Part shown: positions 57,181 through 64,000 of the stretch, piece by piece | Position numbering within the stretch: position 1 is the stretch's first letter | Layout of the letters: the number at the start of each line of letters is the position of its first letter | Assembly: GCF_002567005.1 (NCBI RefSeq) | Contig: NZ_NUZU01000038.1 | Span: 1 to 64,000 of the forward strand | Source: Bacillus sp. AFS073361 | GTDB taxonomy: Bacteria > Bacillota > Bacilli > Bacillales > Cytobacillaceae | Reading direction: 5' to 3' | DNA: 64,000 nt | Made by a program: the position numbers and the translations under genes | The notes under the pieces: model-generated | Database searches by the model: none | What the model was told of the DNA's origin: nothing | What the model saw: only the letters and a program-made list of their open reading frames with translations

Positions 57181-57747
57181 TCAATCCTCCAGTTTCGCGA
57201 TTAGGTCATTGTACGTATAGAATGTATCAGGGTAAACCGTTTGATTCTTTTTTAATAAAAAGCTAATTGTATTTTTAATTGCCATAATTAATGCTTTATC
57301 TAAATTTTCTTTCGCCATTTCTCTTACTTCATCCACACCTGGAAAATGGCGGCCAGGTTCGATGTAATCGGCTAAATAGATTATTTTTTCTAAAAGGGTC
57401 ATTCCTGGTCTTCCTGATGTATGATAACGAATAGCATCTAACACTTCAGGGTCGGTTATGCCCGCTTCTTTTTCCACCAAGTACGTACCAGCAGGGGCAT
57501 GCCACAATTCTGAATTAAAATGAAGTAGATCCTCTGGGAATCCTTGACTAGCGATAATTTCCTTCATTTCTTCTTTCGGCCGAAATTTTGCATAATCATG
57601 GAAAATGGCTGCTAATTCTGCTTTCTGTTCATCGCCGCCATATTGCTTTGCAAGGACAATTGCTGTCTCCATTACTCCTAAGGTATGCTGATAGCGATGG
57701 TCGGTTAATTGTTTCTTAACAAGTTCTAAGGCCGCTTCACGTTCCAT
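57181..57747 (-). CDS. yqeK: HD-domain Ap4A hydrolase YqeK
   Basis: 188 residues, HD superfamily, symmetrical bis(5'-nucleosyl)-tetraphosphatase YqeK type. Metal ligands: [12 protein letters not shown] (first His), [12 protein letters not shown] (His-Asp), [11 protein letters not shown] and [10 protein letters not shown]. Overlaps nadD by 11 bases, a pairing conserved in Firmicutes. Confidence 0.94.
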   Translation of the reverse strand: MEREAALELVKKQLTDHRYQHTLGVMETAIVLAKQYGGDEQKAELAAIFHDYAKFRPKEEMKEIIASQGFPEDLLHFNSELWHAPAGTYLVEKEAGITDPEVLDAIRYHTSGRPGMTLLEKIIYLADYIEPGRHFPGVDEVREMAKENLDKALIMAIKNTISFLLKKNQTVYPDTFYTYNDLIAKLED

Positions 57748-58306
57748 ACAAATGCTTCTCCTCGATATATTGAATGACCGAATCCGGCAATAGATACCGA
57801 ATGGTCTGTTTGTTTTTTACCCTCTCTCGTATCATACTCGATGATACATCCATTGCTGGCACATCTACGTAAAGGACAGGGTATTCAGTTTGACTGCTAT
57901 ATGCTGGTCTTTCAACTCCAACAAATTGGACCAGTTTAATCAGCTCATCAATTTTATGCCATTTTGGGAGGTATTCTATCATATCAGCGCCAATAATAAA
58001 GAAAAATTGATGGTCAGAATACTGGGCATTGATCATTTTCATCGTATCGACTGTATAAGAAGGGCCTTTTCTATGAAGTTCAATCGTTTCGACTCGAAAA
58101 GCATCATTTCCTTTGATGGCTAATTCAAGCATTTGCCGGCGGTCTTCATTTGATATCGATTCCGATTTTTTCTTATGTGGAGGCTCTTGATTTGGCATAA
58201 ACCAAATTTCATCTAGATGAAGGCTGGAAAGAACCTCATTTGCAATTAAAAGATGTCCGTAATGCGGAGGATCAAAGGTTCCTCCCAATATCCCCACCTT
58301 TTTCAT
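57737..58306 (-). CDS. nadD: nicotinate-nucleotide adenylyltransferase NadD
   Basis: 189-residue nucleotidyltransferase forming deamido-NAD from NaMN and ATP. N-terminal [15 protein letters not shown] with the catalytic His pair, FIIGADM, and C-terminal [10 protein letters not shown] (ISSTxxR-like motif). AAGGAGACGAG precedes the ATG. Confidence 0.96.
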   Translation of the reverse strand: MKKVGILGGTFDPPHYGHLLIANEVLSSLHLDEIWFMPNQEPPHKKKSESISNEDRRQMLELAIKGNDAFRVETIELHRKGPSYTVDTMKMINAQYSDHQFFFIIGADMIEYLPKWHKIDELIKLVQFVGVERPAYSSQTEYPVLYVDVPAMDVSSSMIRERVKNKQTIRYLLPDSVIQYIEEKHLYGT

Positions 58307-58330
58307 GAGCTCGTCTCCTTATACATTCAA

Positions 58331-58621
58331 TTATGGAAGCTTGATTGTCTTCTTTTCTACAGACTCTTTATAGAGAACTATCGTGTTACCAATTAGTTGC
58401 ACAATTTCTGCTCCTGTACCCTCTGCTAATTGCTCAGCAACGACGGTTTTGTCTTCTTCACAATTTTGCAAGACGCTGATTTTAAAAAGCTCTCTTGCTT
58501 CAAGTGCATCAGCAATTTGCTTAATCATATTTTCATTTACTCCCCCTTTACCTACTTGAAAAATAGGATCTAAGTGGTGGGCCATTGAACGTAAGAATCT
58601 TTTTTGCTTTCCTGTTAACAT
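58331..58621 (-). CDS. yhbY: ribosome assembly RNA-binding protein YhbY (YqeI)
   Basis: 96 residues, CRM-domain protein binding precursor 50S/RNA. Signature KQKRFLRSMAHHLDPIFQVGKGG with the GKGG loop and the IVLYKES end strand. Overlaps aroE by seven bases. Confidence 0.94.
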   Translation of the reverse strand: MLTGKQKRFLRSMAHHLDPIFQVGKGGVNENMIKQIADALEARELFKISVLQNCEEDKTVVAEQLAEGTGAEIVQLIGNTIVLYKESVEKKTIKLP

Positions 58622-59454
58622 GTTTTTCCTCCTAGTTGTTTTAACACATTATCTCTCATTCTTTCTACATCCGGGAATATTCCTGTCCATTTTTCAAAAG
58701 CCAGCGCACCTTGATAAACAAACATATCTATTCCGTTTTGGATTCTTGCTCCATTTTGACGTGCGTCTTTTAAAAATTGTGTTTCAAGTGGATTGTATAT
58801 GATATCACAAAAGACTGACTGATTCCGTACATTATTTATTGCTATCGGCTGCTCATAAATTTTGGGAGACATGCCAATCAATGTTGTTTGAATAATTAAA
58901 TCGTATTCACCTAATGATTCAATGGCTTCTTCAAAAGAACACGCTCGAGAATCAACGGAATAAGGGCAATCATTGATCAATCCAATAGCCCGATCCATTG
59001 TACGATTGGCAATGTCTAATCTCTGAGTGTTTTCCTTTGCCAAGGTAAAATAGATGGCTCTCGCTGCGCCGCCCGCTCCAATAATTAAAACTTTTTGGCC
59101 TGTTAAATTAGGTAATATAGCATTTAATCCTTTTAAAAAACCAGGACCATCCGTGTTATAGCCAATTAATTGACCATTCTCATTCACAACTGTATTGACC
59201 GCTCCGATATTTACAGCCAATTCATCTATACCATCCAAAAAGGGAATAATGTTGCTTTTATGTGGGACAGTTACATTGAATCCACCGACACCCACCGCCT
59301 TTAAACCCTTGACAGCATCTTGTAAATTCTCAGACTTTACATGAAATGGTAAATAAACGGAATCCATGTTATAAAAGGAAAATAAATCGTTAAGCATAAA
59401 CGGAGACATTGAATGTCCGATTGGATCCCCTAAAACAGCATATAATTTCTTCAC
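58615..59454 (-). CDS. aroE: shikimate dehydrogenase AroE
   Basis: Reduces 3-dehydroshikimate with NADPH. About 279 residues from GTG 59454 (KKLYAVLGDPIGHSMSP), the family's normal start; a longer frame start has no better site. Substrate block PIGHSMSPFM, VTVPHKS with catalytic Lys, NADP loop GAGGAARA. Operon member between yqeH and yhbY. Confidence 0.96.
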   Translation of the reverse strand: MKKLYAVLGDPIGHSMSPFMLNDLFSFYNMDSVYLPFHVKSENLQDAVKGLKAVGVGGFNVTVPHKSNIIPFLDGIDELAVNIGAVNTVVNENGQLIGYNTDGPGFLKGLNAILPNLTGQKVLIIGAGGAARAIYFTLAKENTQRLDIANRTMDRAIGLINDCPYSVDSRACSFEEAIESLGEYDLIIQTTLIGMSPKIYEQPIAINNVRNQSVFCDIIYNPLETQFLKDARQNGARIQNGIDMFVYQGALAFEKWTGIFPDVERMRDNVLKQLGGKTC

Positions 59455-59486
59455 CAGTATTCCCCCACCCATTAAGCATTGTCTTT

Positions 59487-60593
59487 TTATATTAAGGATT
59501 TCCGAATTAATGCTTGTACCCCTTTAGGCACGTAAGCAGCTACCTTTGCACCAGGCTCATTAACAGTAATCCATCCAAGCCCAGAGAAAACAATGTCTGT
59601 TTTTGCTTCTTTTATGATAAATTCCTGTTTCACAAGTTCCGGAAAGGAATCGATTTGATTCATACGTGGCGGAGTTAACATTTCCCCCACATGTTTTTCA
59701 TAAAGCTCATCGGCATTCTCCATTTTAGTTCTATGAATATTTAATTCATTGGAGACATAACAAACAAATGACCTACGGCCGCCGCTAATATAATCAAAGC
59801 GAGCCAACCCGCCGAAGAACAAAGTCTGACCTTCATTTAATTGAAATACTTTAGGCTTGATTTCCTTTTTAGGGGTAATAATTTTTAAATCCTGCTTATC
59901 AACGAAATGCGCCATTTGATGATGGTTTATAATACCAGGAGAATCAATTAATGACTTTTCATCATCGAGCGGAATTTTGATAATATCCAATGTCGTTCCT
60001 GGAAAATGAGATGTGGTAATTACATCGGTTTCACCAGTTACCTCTTTAATAATTCGATTAATAAAGGTAGATTTCCCAACATTTGTACAACCCACAACAT
60101 AGACGTCTTTACCGTTTCGATGCTCATCAATGGCGGCCGCGGTTTCTCGAACAAACAACCCTTTCGCTGCACTAACAAGGAATACATCTTCCGGCTTTAA
60201 TCCAAGTTCTTTTGCCTCGTGTTTCATCCAATGAATTAATTTGCTATGTTTTACAGATTTGGGTAACAAATCTACCTTGTTCCCGACAAGAAGCACTTTA
60301 TTGCTTCCAACAAAACGGTGTAACCCTGGGAGCCAGCTGCCATTAAAATCAAAAATATCGACAATCATGACAATTAAAGCATCTGACTTACCCATTTCAT
60401 TTAATATTTTCAAGAAATCATCGTCCGTTAAGCTGACATCTTGAACTTCATTATAATGCTTAAGACGAAAACATCGCTGGCAGATAATCATGTCCTTTTC
60501 CAAAGCTGATGTTGGTGCATATCCTAGTTCCTCTGGGTTATCGGTTTGAACTTTTACTCCACAACCCATACATATATGTTGATGTTCACTCAC
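59487..60593 (-). CDS. yqeH: circularly permuted GTPase YqeH
   Basis: Essential for 30S ribosome biogenesis. 368 residues: N-terminal zinc finger with Cys pairs CMGC and CQRC, then GTPase motifs in permuted order, G4 NKVDLLP before G1 GCTNVGKST and G3 DSPG, then the C-terminal TRAP-like domain. GTG start after GGGAGG. Overlapping end with yqeG shows tight operon packing. Confidence 0.96.
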   Translation of the reverse strand: MSEHQHICMGCGVKVQTDNPEELGYAPTSALEKDMIICQRCFRLKHYNEVQDVSLTDDDFLKILNEMGKSDALIVMIVDIFDFNGSWLPGLHRFVGSNKVLLVGNKVDLLPKSVKHSKLIHWMKHEAKELGLKPEDVFLVSAAKGLFVRETAAAIDEHRNGKDVYVVGCTNVGKSTFINRIIKEVTGETDVITTSHFPGTTLDIIKIPLDDEKSLIDSPGIINHHQMAHFVDKQDLKIITPKKEIKPKVFQLNEGQTLFFGGLARFDYISGGRRSFVCYVSNELNIHRTKMENADELYEKHVGEMLTPPRMNQIDSFPELVKQEFIIKEAKTDIVFSGLGWITVNEPGAKVAAYVPKGVQALIRKSLI

Positions 60594-60596
60594 ACA

Positions 60597-61112
60597 TTAA
60601 TCCTCCCATTGAAGCATACCTTTTTTTCGAAACCAATTTAAAATCCTTCTTTCAGCAAAACGGTTAAACTTTGTCCAAAAGCCATCCGTTTGCGCAACAG
60701 GGACAACCAGGATAGTATGAAATCCACCCCGGTTTCCGCCAAGTACATCTGTTAGTAACTGATCTCCAATTACTACAGCCTCTTCCTTTTTTATTCCCAT
60801 CTGTGAAATTGCTTTATGAAAAGCGACTGCAAAAGGCTTCCTCGCCCTAAAAATAAACGGAATTTTCAAAGGATCAGAAAAAGCTTTGACTCGTTCTTCA
60901 TTATTATTAGATACAATTGTCACCAGGATATTGTGTCTTTTAATTTCCTCAAACCACTTAATTAACTGAGGAGTAGCAAAGGGACGGTCCCACTCTACTA
61001 ACGTATTATCTAAATCCGTAATGATCCCCTTTATTCCTTTGGCACTTAACTGCTCAGGAGATATATCAAGAATGCTTTTGACATGCTCATTCGGTAAAAA
61101 TTGTTTTAACAC
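60597..61112 (-). CDS. yqeG: HAD-IIIA phosphatase YqeG
   Basis: 171 residues, YqeG/Gep4-like HAD phosphatase; Gep4 relatives dephosphorylate phosphatidylglycerophosphate, which would fit but is inferred. Motif I DLDNTLVEWD (about residue 34-43), motif II VSNNNE, motif III-IV GDQLLTDVLGG. GTG start with GAGGTG upstream. First gene of the eight-gene operon ending at yqeM. Confidence 0.9.
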   Translation of the reverse strand: MLKQFLPNEHVKSILDISPEQLSAKGIKGIITDLDNTLVEWDRPFATPQLIKWFEEIKRHNILVTIVSNNNEERVKAFSDPLKIPFIFRARKPFAVAFHKAISQMGIKKEEAVVIGDQLLTDVLGGNRGGFHTILVVPVAQTDGFWTKFNRFAERRILNWFRKKGMLQWED

Positions 61113-61359
61113 TAAGCTAACACCTCATTGACATCAAAATTCGTTCATTTTTTTCACATGTACCATCATAACCAATTTTAACCTTTGTTTCAAAGATTAA
61201 AAGAAGTTTTAAACTTATTATTCATCAAAACATGATAATGCATGATGAATAATTTATCTCTCCATGTTCATCCGTAGAATCTCTTCTTGCAGCAATAAAA
61301 AATCCACTTGATAAAAAGATTAAAAATATTTTTCGACAAATTTCATCATTTCCAAATAT
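61113..61359. other. non-coding region between yqeG and the DnaA boxes
   Basis: No gene seen. It holds a 10-bp inverted repeat TTATTCATCA (61218-61227)/TGATGAATAA (61243-61252) with a 15-nt centre and presumably the yqeG operon promoter on the minus strand, which I could not place. Confidence 0.45.
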
Positions 61360-61544
61360 TGTGGATAAAGTTATTAACATTATACCCATTGAATCATACA
61401 CTTTTCATCATTTTATAAACAAAGTAATCACAAGTTATCCACCAGAATATGTGGATAATTGGAACGATTGTTCTATAGGAATAAATTTGGTAGATTTAGG
61501 GTACACCATTGAACATACCATTTTATGTTTATCATTCCTATAAT
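61360..61544 (+). promoter_or_regulatory. DnaA-box cluster and promoter of sda
   Basis: Three DnaA boxes: TGTGGATAA at 61360-61368, TTATCCACC at 61435-61443 and TGTGGATAA at 61450-61458 (two perfect, one with one mismatch). A perfect TATAAT at 61539-61544, with a poor -35, would start transcription about 16 bases before the sda ribosome binding site. In B. subtilis DnaA activates sda through such boxes. Confidence 0.85.
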
Positions 61545-61581
61545 AGAACACTTTATTTGCAAATCGGAGGTGGAATTTGCC

Positions 61582-61722
61582 GTGCGAAAACTTTCAGATG
61601 AATTACTAATTGAATCGTATTTTAAAGCAAGAGAATTAAACCTTAGTCCTGAATTTATTGGACTAATCGAGTCAGAAATGCTGCGACGTTCCTTATACCA
61701 TAAAATAAAAATTTCTTCATAA
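61582..61722 (+). CDS. sda: sporulation checkpoint protein Sda
   Basis: 46-residue inhibitor that binds the sporulation histidine kinase KinA and blocks its autophosphorylation when replication is active or damaged. Begins [20 protein letters not shown] and forms the helical hairpin known for Sda; C-terminal IKISS. GTG 61582 lies eight bases after GGAGGTGG; a longer reading from 61525 includes that site and the promoter and is rejected. Upstream DnaA boxes couple its level to initiation. Confidence 0.96.
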   Translation: MRKLSDELLIESYFKARELNLSPEFIGLIESEMLRRSLYHKIKISS

Positions 61723-61748
61723 TCCGCCCTAATCGGGCTTTTCTTTTT
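61723..61748 (+). terminator. Rho-independent terminator after sda
   Basis: GCCC (61726-61729) and GGGC (61735-61738) flank TAATC and are followed by TTTTCTTTTT. Confidence 0.75.
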
Positions 61749-61766
61749 GCCCATTTTTCTTTCGTA

Positions 61767-62546
61767 CTATCTAAAAATCCCAATTTTCTCTCCCACTTTA
61801 ATGTCCTTCGGGGTATGTATGGTTGAATCGATTTGAAAAATATCTTTTTCGAATAACAAGACAACCGTTGAACCGAAACTAAAGTAAGCTAATTCTCCGC
61901 CCTTTTCTAATTCGGATCCCTTGTGGGTGGTTTCAATCGAATTAACAAACATTGCCCCTACCTTAACAATGGCTACATGCCCGTAATCTGTTTTAACTTC
62001 AGTAATTACCCGATAATTTTTGGCAAGCGTTCGAACCCCATATTTTAATCCCAGCTTATTGACAGGATATGATTTAGCGCCCAGCGTCCATTGCTTGGTG
62101 ACGACTCCATTAACAGGACTATGAATACGATGATAATGACTTGGGCTTAAATAAAGAATCATATATGTACCATGTATATATTTGGCTAATAACTCTTGGT
62201 CGCCGAGCATTTCTTTAATGGAATACCTCTTGCCCTTGACCAGAATATCACTTGTTTCTGTAATTGGGCCAATATCTTCAATAACTGCATCCACAGGGCT
62301 AACAACTGTTTCTTCGTTTTTATCAATTACTCTTGCTTCCTTTTTCAGTGTCCTAACAAATAAATCATGAAGAGTAGCATAGTCTGACAAATCCTTCTCC
62401 GTTTCTTCTAAGTTTAAGTGATAAATCTTGGCGAAGGATGGTATCATAAAACGACTGACAGATGAACGAGCAAACCTTCTTAATATAACTGAAGTCCACC
62501 TGCCATTGGTTAACTCAATCATGAAACGATAAAGACCTTGAATCAT
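61767..62546 (-). CDS. psd: phosphatidylserine decarboxylase Psd
   Basis: 259-residue membrane-associated enzyme converting phosphatidylserine to phosphatidylethanolamine. Self-cleavage at Gly-Ser in SYFSFGST-like motif (ELAYFSFGSTVVLLFE near residue 222-237) generates the pyruvoyl group; the classic LGST is FGST here. PVDAVIEDIG and HYHRIHSPVNG blocks supply the Asp/His triad. GGGGG precedes the ATG. Divergent from pssA, which makes its substrate. Confidence 0.95.
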   Translation of the reverse strand: MIQGLYRFMIELTNGRWTSVILRRFARSSVSRFMIPSFAKIYHLNLEETEKDLSDYATLHDLFVRTLKKEARVIDKNEETVVSPVDAVIEDIGPITETSDILVKGKRYSIKEMLGDQELLAKYIHGTYMILYLSPSHYHRIHSPVNGVVTKQWTLGAKSYPVNKLGLKYGVRTLAKNYRVITEVKTDYGHVAIVKVGAMFVNSIETTHKGSELEKGGELAYFSFGSTVVLLFEKDIFQIDSTIHTPKDIKVGEKIGIFR

Positions 62547-62673
62547 CGAACTACCCCCAAATAGTGTAAAAATACTCTTTACGAAAAGACATAAAACGCT
62601 TAAAATTAAATAATATAGAATAAATTAACAAATTTGATTTCCCTTTTGGCTAAAAAAAGGAGTGATGTGGAGA

Positions 62674-63213
62674 ATGTTTTTATTGGACGTACTCGATCAA
62701 ACAATAAAAAAACTTAAATCCCAAACAGCTAATGTACTCACCTTAACAAATTTATCGCTTGGCGGATTTGCAATTATATTCGGGCTTCATGGGAATCTAA
62801 GATTAAGCTTGCTGTTAATTTTTATTGCGGCTTTGGCAGATCGTTTTGATGGCATGGTTGCACGAAAGTTTAATATCGAATCGGAATTAGGCAAACAGTT
62901 AGATTCCATGAGTGATATTATATCATTTGGTGTAGCACCTGCACTATTACTATATCAAGGAATTTTACATGAATTTGGCGGACCGGGTTCATTTTTCACC
63001 GTTTTCTACATTGGTTGTGGTGCCTTCAGATTAGCACGCTTCAATATATCGGAAAGCAATGGATACTTTACAGGTTTACCCATTACCGCAGCAGGTTGCT
63101 TAGCAACTCTAAGCTACTTGGCCATTCCTTATATTCCATCGCAATCATTCTTATTCATAACCATCATTCTATCATTCCTTATGGTAAGTCCATTTAAACT
63201 GAAAAAAGTCTAA
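62674..63213 (+). CDS. pssA: CDP-diacylglycerol-serine O-phosphatidyltransferase PssA
   Basis: About 179 residues, membrane enzyme making phosphatidylserine. The CDP-alcohol phosphatidyltransferase motif D-x2-D-G-x2-A-R-x8-G-x3-D-x3-D is perfect (DRFDGMVARKF...GKQLDSMSD). Around six membrane segments. Start is uncertain among GTG 62662, ATG 62665 and ATG 62674; AAGGAG at 62657-62662 favours 62674. Divergent partner of psd. Confidence 0.93.
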   Translation: MFLLDVLDQTIKKLKSQTANVLTLTNLSLGGFAIIFGLHGNLRLSLLLIFIAALADRFDGMVARKFNIESELGKQLDSMSDIISFGVAPALLLYQGILHEFGGPGSFFTVFYIGCGAFRLARFNISESNGYFTGLPITAAGCLATLSYLAIPYIPSQSFLFITIILSFLMVSPFKLKKV

Positions 63214-63228
63214 TTATTGAAACTTAAA

Positions 63229-63260
63229 GCATCCATCACTCCGACGATGGATGTTTTTTA
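63229..63260 (+). terminator. Rho-independent terminator after pssA
   Basis: CATCCATC (63230-63237) and GATGGATG (63246-63253) pair across an eight-base loop, followed by TTTTTTATTTT. Confidence 0.88.
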
Positions 63261-63375
63261 TTTTCAAAAAAAATGTCTCTCAAATAAAAAAGTTTATGGA
63301 CAGACACAATTTCCCTTTTCCTTCATAGGAATTAATAATAGGCGAAATGGCCAAAAAAGACGGGGGTAGATGCGG

Positions 63376-64000
63376 ATGTCTGGAATCTTAACAGCTCTCG
63401 GATATTTAATGAAAGAATTTTTATTCCTTGTCTCCTATGTTAAAAATAATGCCTTTCCTCAACCCCTATCTGCTGCAGAAGAAAGAAAATATCTTCGCTT
63501 AATGGCAGAGGGGGATTCACATGCGCGTAATATGCTAATTGAACACAATTTGAGACTGGTCGCGCATATAGTCAAGAAATTCGAAAACACAGGGGAAGAC
63601 TCGGAAGATTTAATTTCGATTGGAACGATTGGGCTAATTAAAGCGATCGAGAGCTACTCAGAAGGAAAAGGAACTAAGCTAGCAACCTATGCTGCACGTT
63701 GTATCGAGAACGAAATTTTGATGCACTTACGGGCCCTTAAAAAAACAAAAAAAGATGTTTCCTTACATGATCCGATTGGTCAAGATAAGGAAGGAAACGA
63801 AATATCATTAATCGATGTACTAAAATCAGAATCCGAAGATGTGATTGATACCATTCAGTTGAACATGGAACTTGAGAAAGTAAAGAAATACATTGAAGTT
63901 CTCGATGACCGAGAAAAAGAAGTAATTGTCGGACGCTTCGGACTAGACCTGCAAAAGGAAAAAACACAACGAGAAATTGCGAAAGAATTAGGCATATCAA
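63376..64000 (+). CDS. sigK: mother-cell sigma factor pro-SigK, intact but cut by the window edge
   Basis: Late mother-cell sigma factor for coat and lysis genes. 208 codons are visible of an expected about 240; the frame is open to the window end. Residues 1-20 ([19 protein letters not shown]) form the hydrophobic pro-sequence, and [12 protein letters not shown] from residue 21 is the mature N-terminus cleaved by SpoIVFB. Region 2 ([42 protein letters not shown]) runs into region 4 ([26 protein letters not shown]) without break, so no skin element splits it in the visible part. GGGGG precedes ATG 63376. Confidence 0.95.
   Translation, partial: MSGILTALGYLMKEFLFLVSYVKNNAFPQPLSAAEERKYLRLMAEGDSHARNMLIEHNLRLVAHIVKKFENTGEDSEDLISIGTIGLIKAIESYSEGKGTKLATYAARCIENEILMHLRALKKTKKDVSLHDPIGQDKEGNEISLIDVLKSESEDVIDTIQLNMELEKVKKYIEVLDDREKEVIVGRFGLDLQKEKTQREIAKELGIS

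Noticed and set aside
61361-61543. 60-codon plus-strand frame between yqeG and sda
   Set aside because: It lies across the DnaA boxes and sda promoter, has no ribosome binding site and resembles no protein; chance frame.
63300-63375. Possible sigma-E/sigma-K promoter of sigK (CATA at 63324-63327 with AC 16 bases upstream)
   Set aside because: The second half of the -10 element does not fit either consensus well enough to annotate.
63737-64000. Minus-strand frame at the right window edge
   Set aside because: Exact antisense of sigK, which is strongly supported on the plus strand.

Overview
The window is a chromosomal backbone segment of a low-GC, endospore-forming member of the Bacillaceae (Bacillus/Neobacillus-like; genus not proven). 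Gene order follows the B. subtilis 2.5-2.6 Mb region closely (yqgC-yqgB-yqfZ-ispG ... sigA-dnaG ... hrcA-grpE-dnaK-dnaJ ... comE ... yqeG-sda), and it carries sporulation genes (gpr, spoIIP, yqfC, yqfD, sda, sigK). I see no prophage, insertion sequence, CRISPR array, defence island, rRNA or tRNA. Names below rest on recognising protein families and synteny by eye, not on a database search.

Layout. 1-6.6 kb: membrane proteins YqgC/YqgB, YqfZ, isoprenoid gene ispG, yqfX, yqfW, and a zinc-uptake operon znuC-znuB-zur with a candidate Zur box. 6.7-13.1 kb: yqfT, DNA repair nuclease nfo, RNA helicase cshB, yqfQ, ispH, yqfO, trmK. 13.1-13.5 kb: two copies of a hairpin-forming intergenic repeat; a third, minimal copy lies between dnaK and dnaJ. 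13.5-19 kb: cytochrome cccA, an acyl-CoA dehydrogenase, then sigA and dnaG. 19-25.6 kb: yqfL, ccpN, a T-box-controlled one-gene glycyl-tRNA synthetase, recO, yqzL, era, dgkA, ybeY. 25.6-33.4 kb: pgpH, phoH, yqfD, yqfC, then a sigma-W-type operon nfeD-floA-yqfB, and yqeY-rpsU.

33.5-46.6 kb: yqeW and deoC, then mtaB, rsmE, prmA and the class I heat-shock operon hrcA-grpE-dnaK-dnaJ with a perfect CIRCE operator, followed upstream by hemW and lepA. 46.6-51.4 kb: yqxA, spoIIP, gpr, rpsT, holA and the 44-residue yqzM. 51.5-56 kb: the DNA-uptake operon comEA-comEB-comEC with divergent comER. 56-61.1 kb: a compact, overlapping operon yqeG-yqeH-aroE-yhbY-nadD-yqeK-rsfS-yqeM (ribosome assembly, NAD and shikimate synthesis). 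61.1-64 kb: sda behind a DnaA-box cluster, the phosphatidylethanolamine genes psd and pssA, and the start of sigK, which is uninterrupted as far as the window runs.

Working together, the window links DNA replication and its sporulation checkpoint (dnaG, holA, sda), transcription (sigA, sigK, ccpN), translation and ribosome maturation (glyRS, rpsU, rpsT, era, ybeY, rsfS, yqeH, lepA, rsmE, prmA), protein folding, and mother-cell/forespore functions. The points most worth a second look are: a ccpN gene whose conserved coding sequence runs up to an in-frame TGA with only an ATC codon at correct distance from the ribosome binding site; the shared-end hairpin repeat family; a structured 300-bp gap between holA and yqzM; a short NfeD lacking the protease domain yet under a textbook sigma-W promoter; and the loss of yqxD and cdd from otherwise conserved neighbourhoods.
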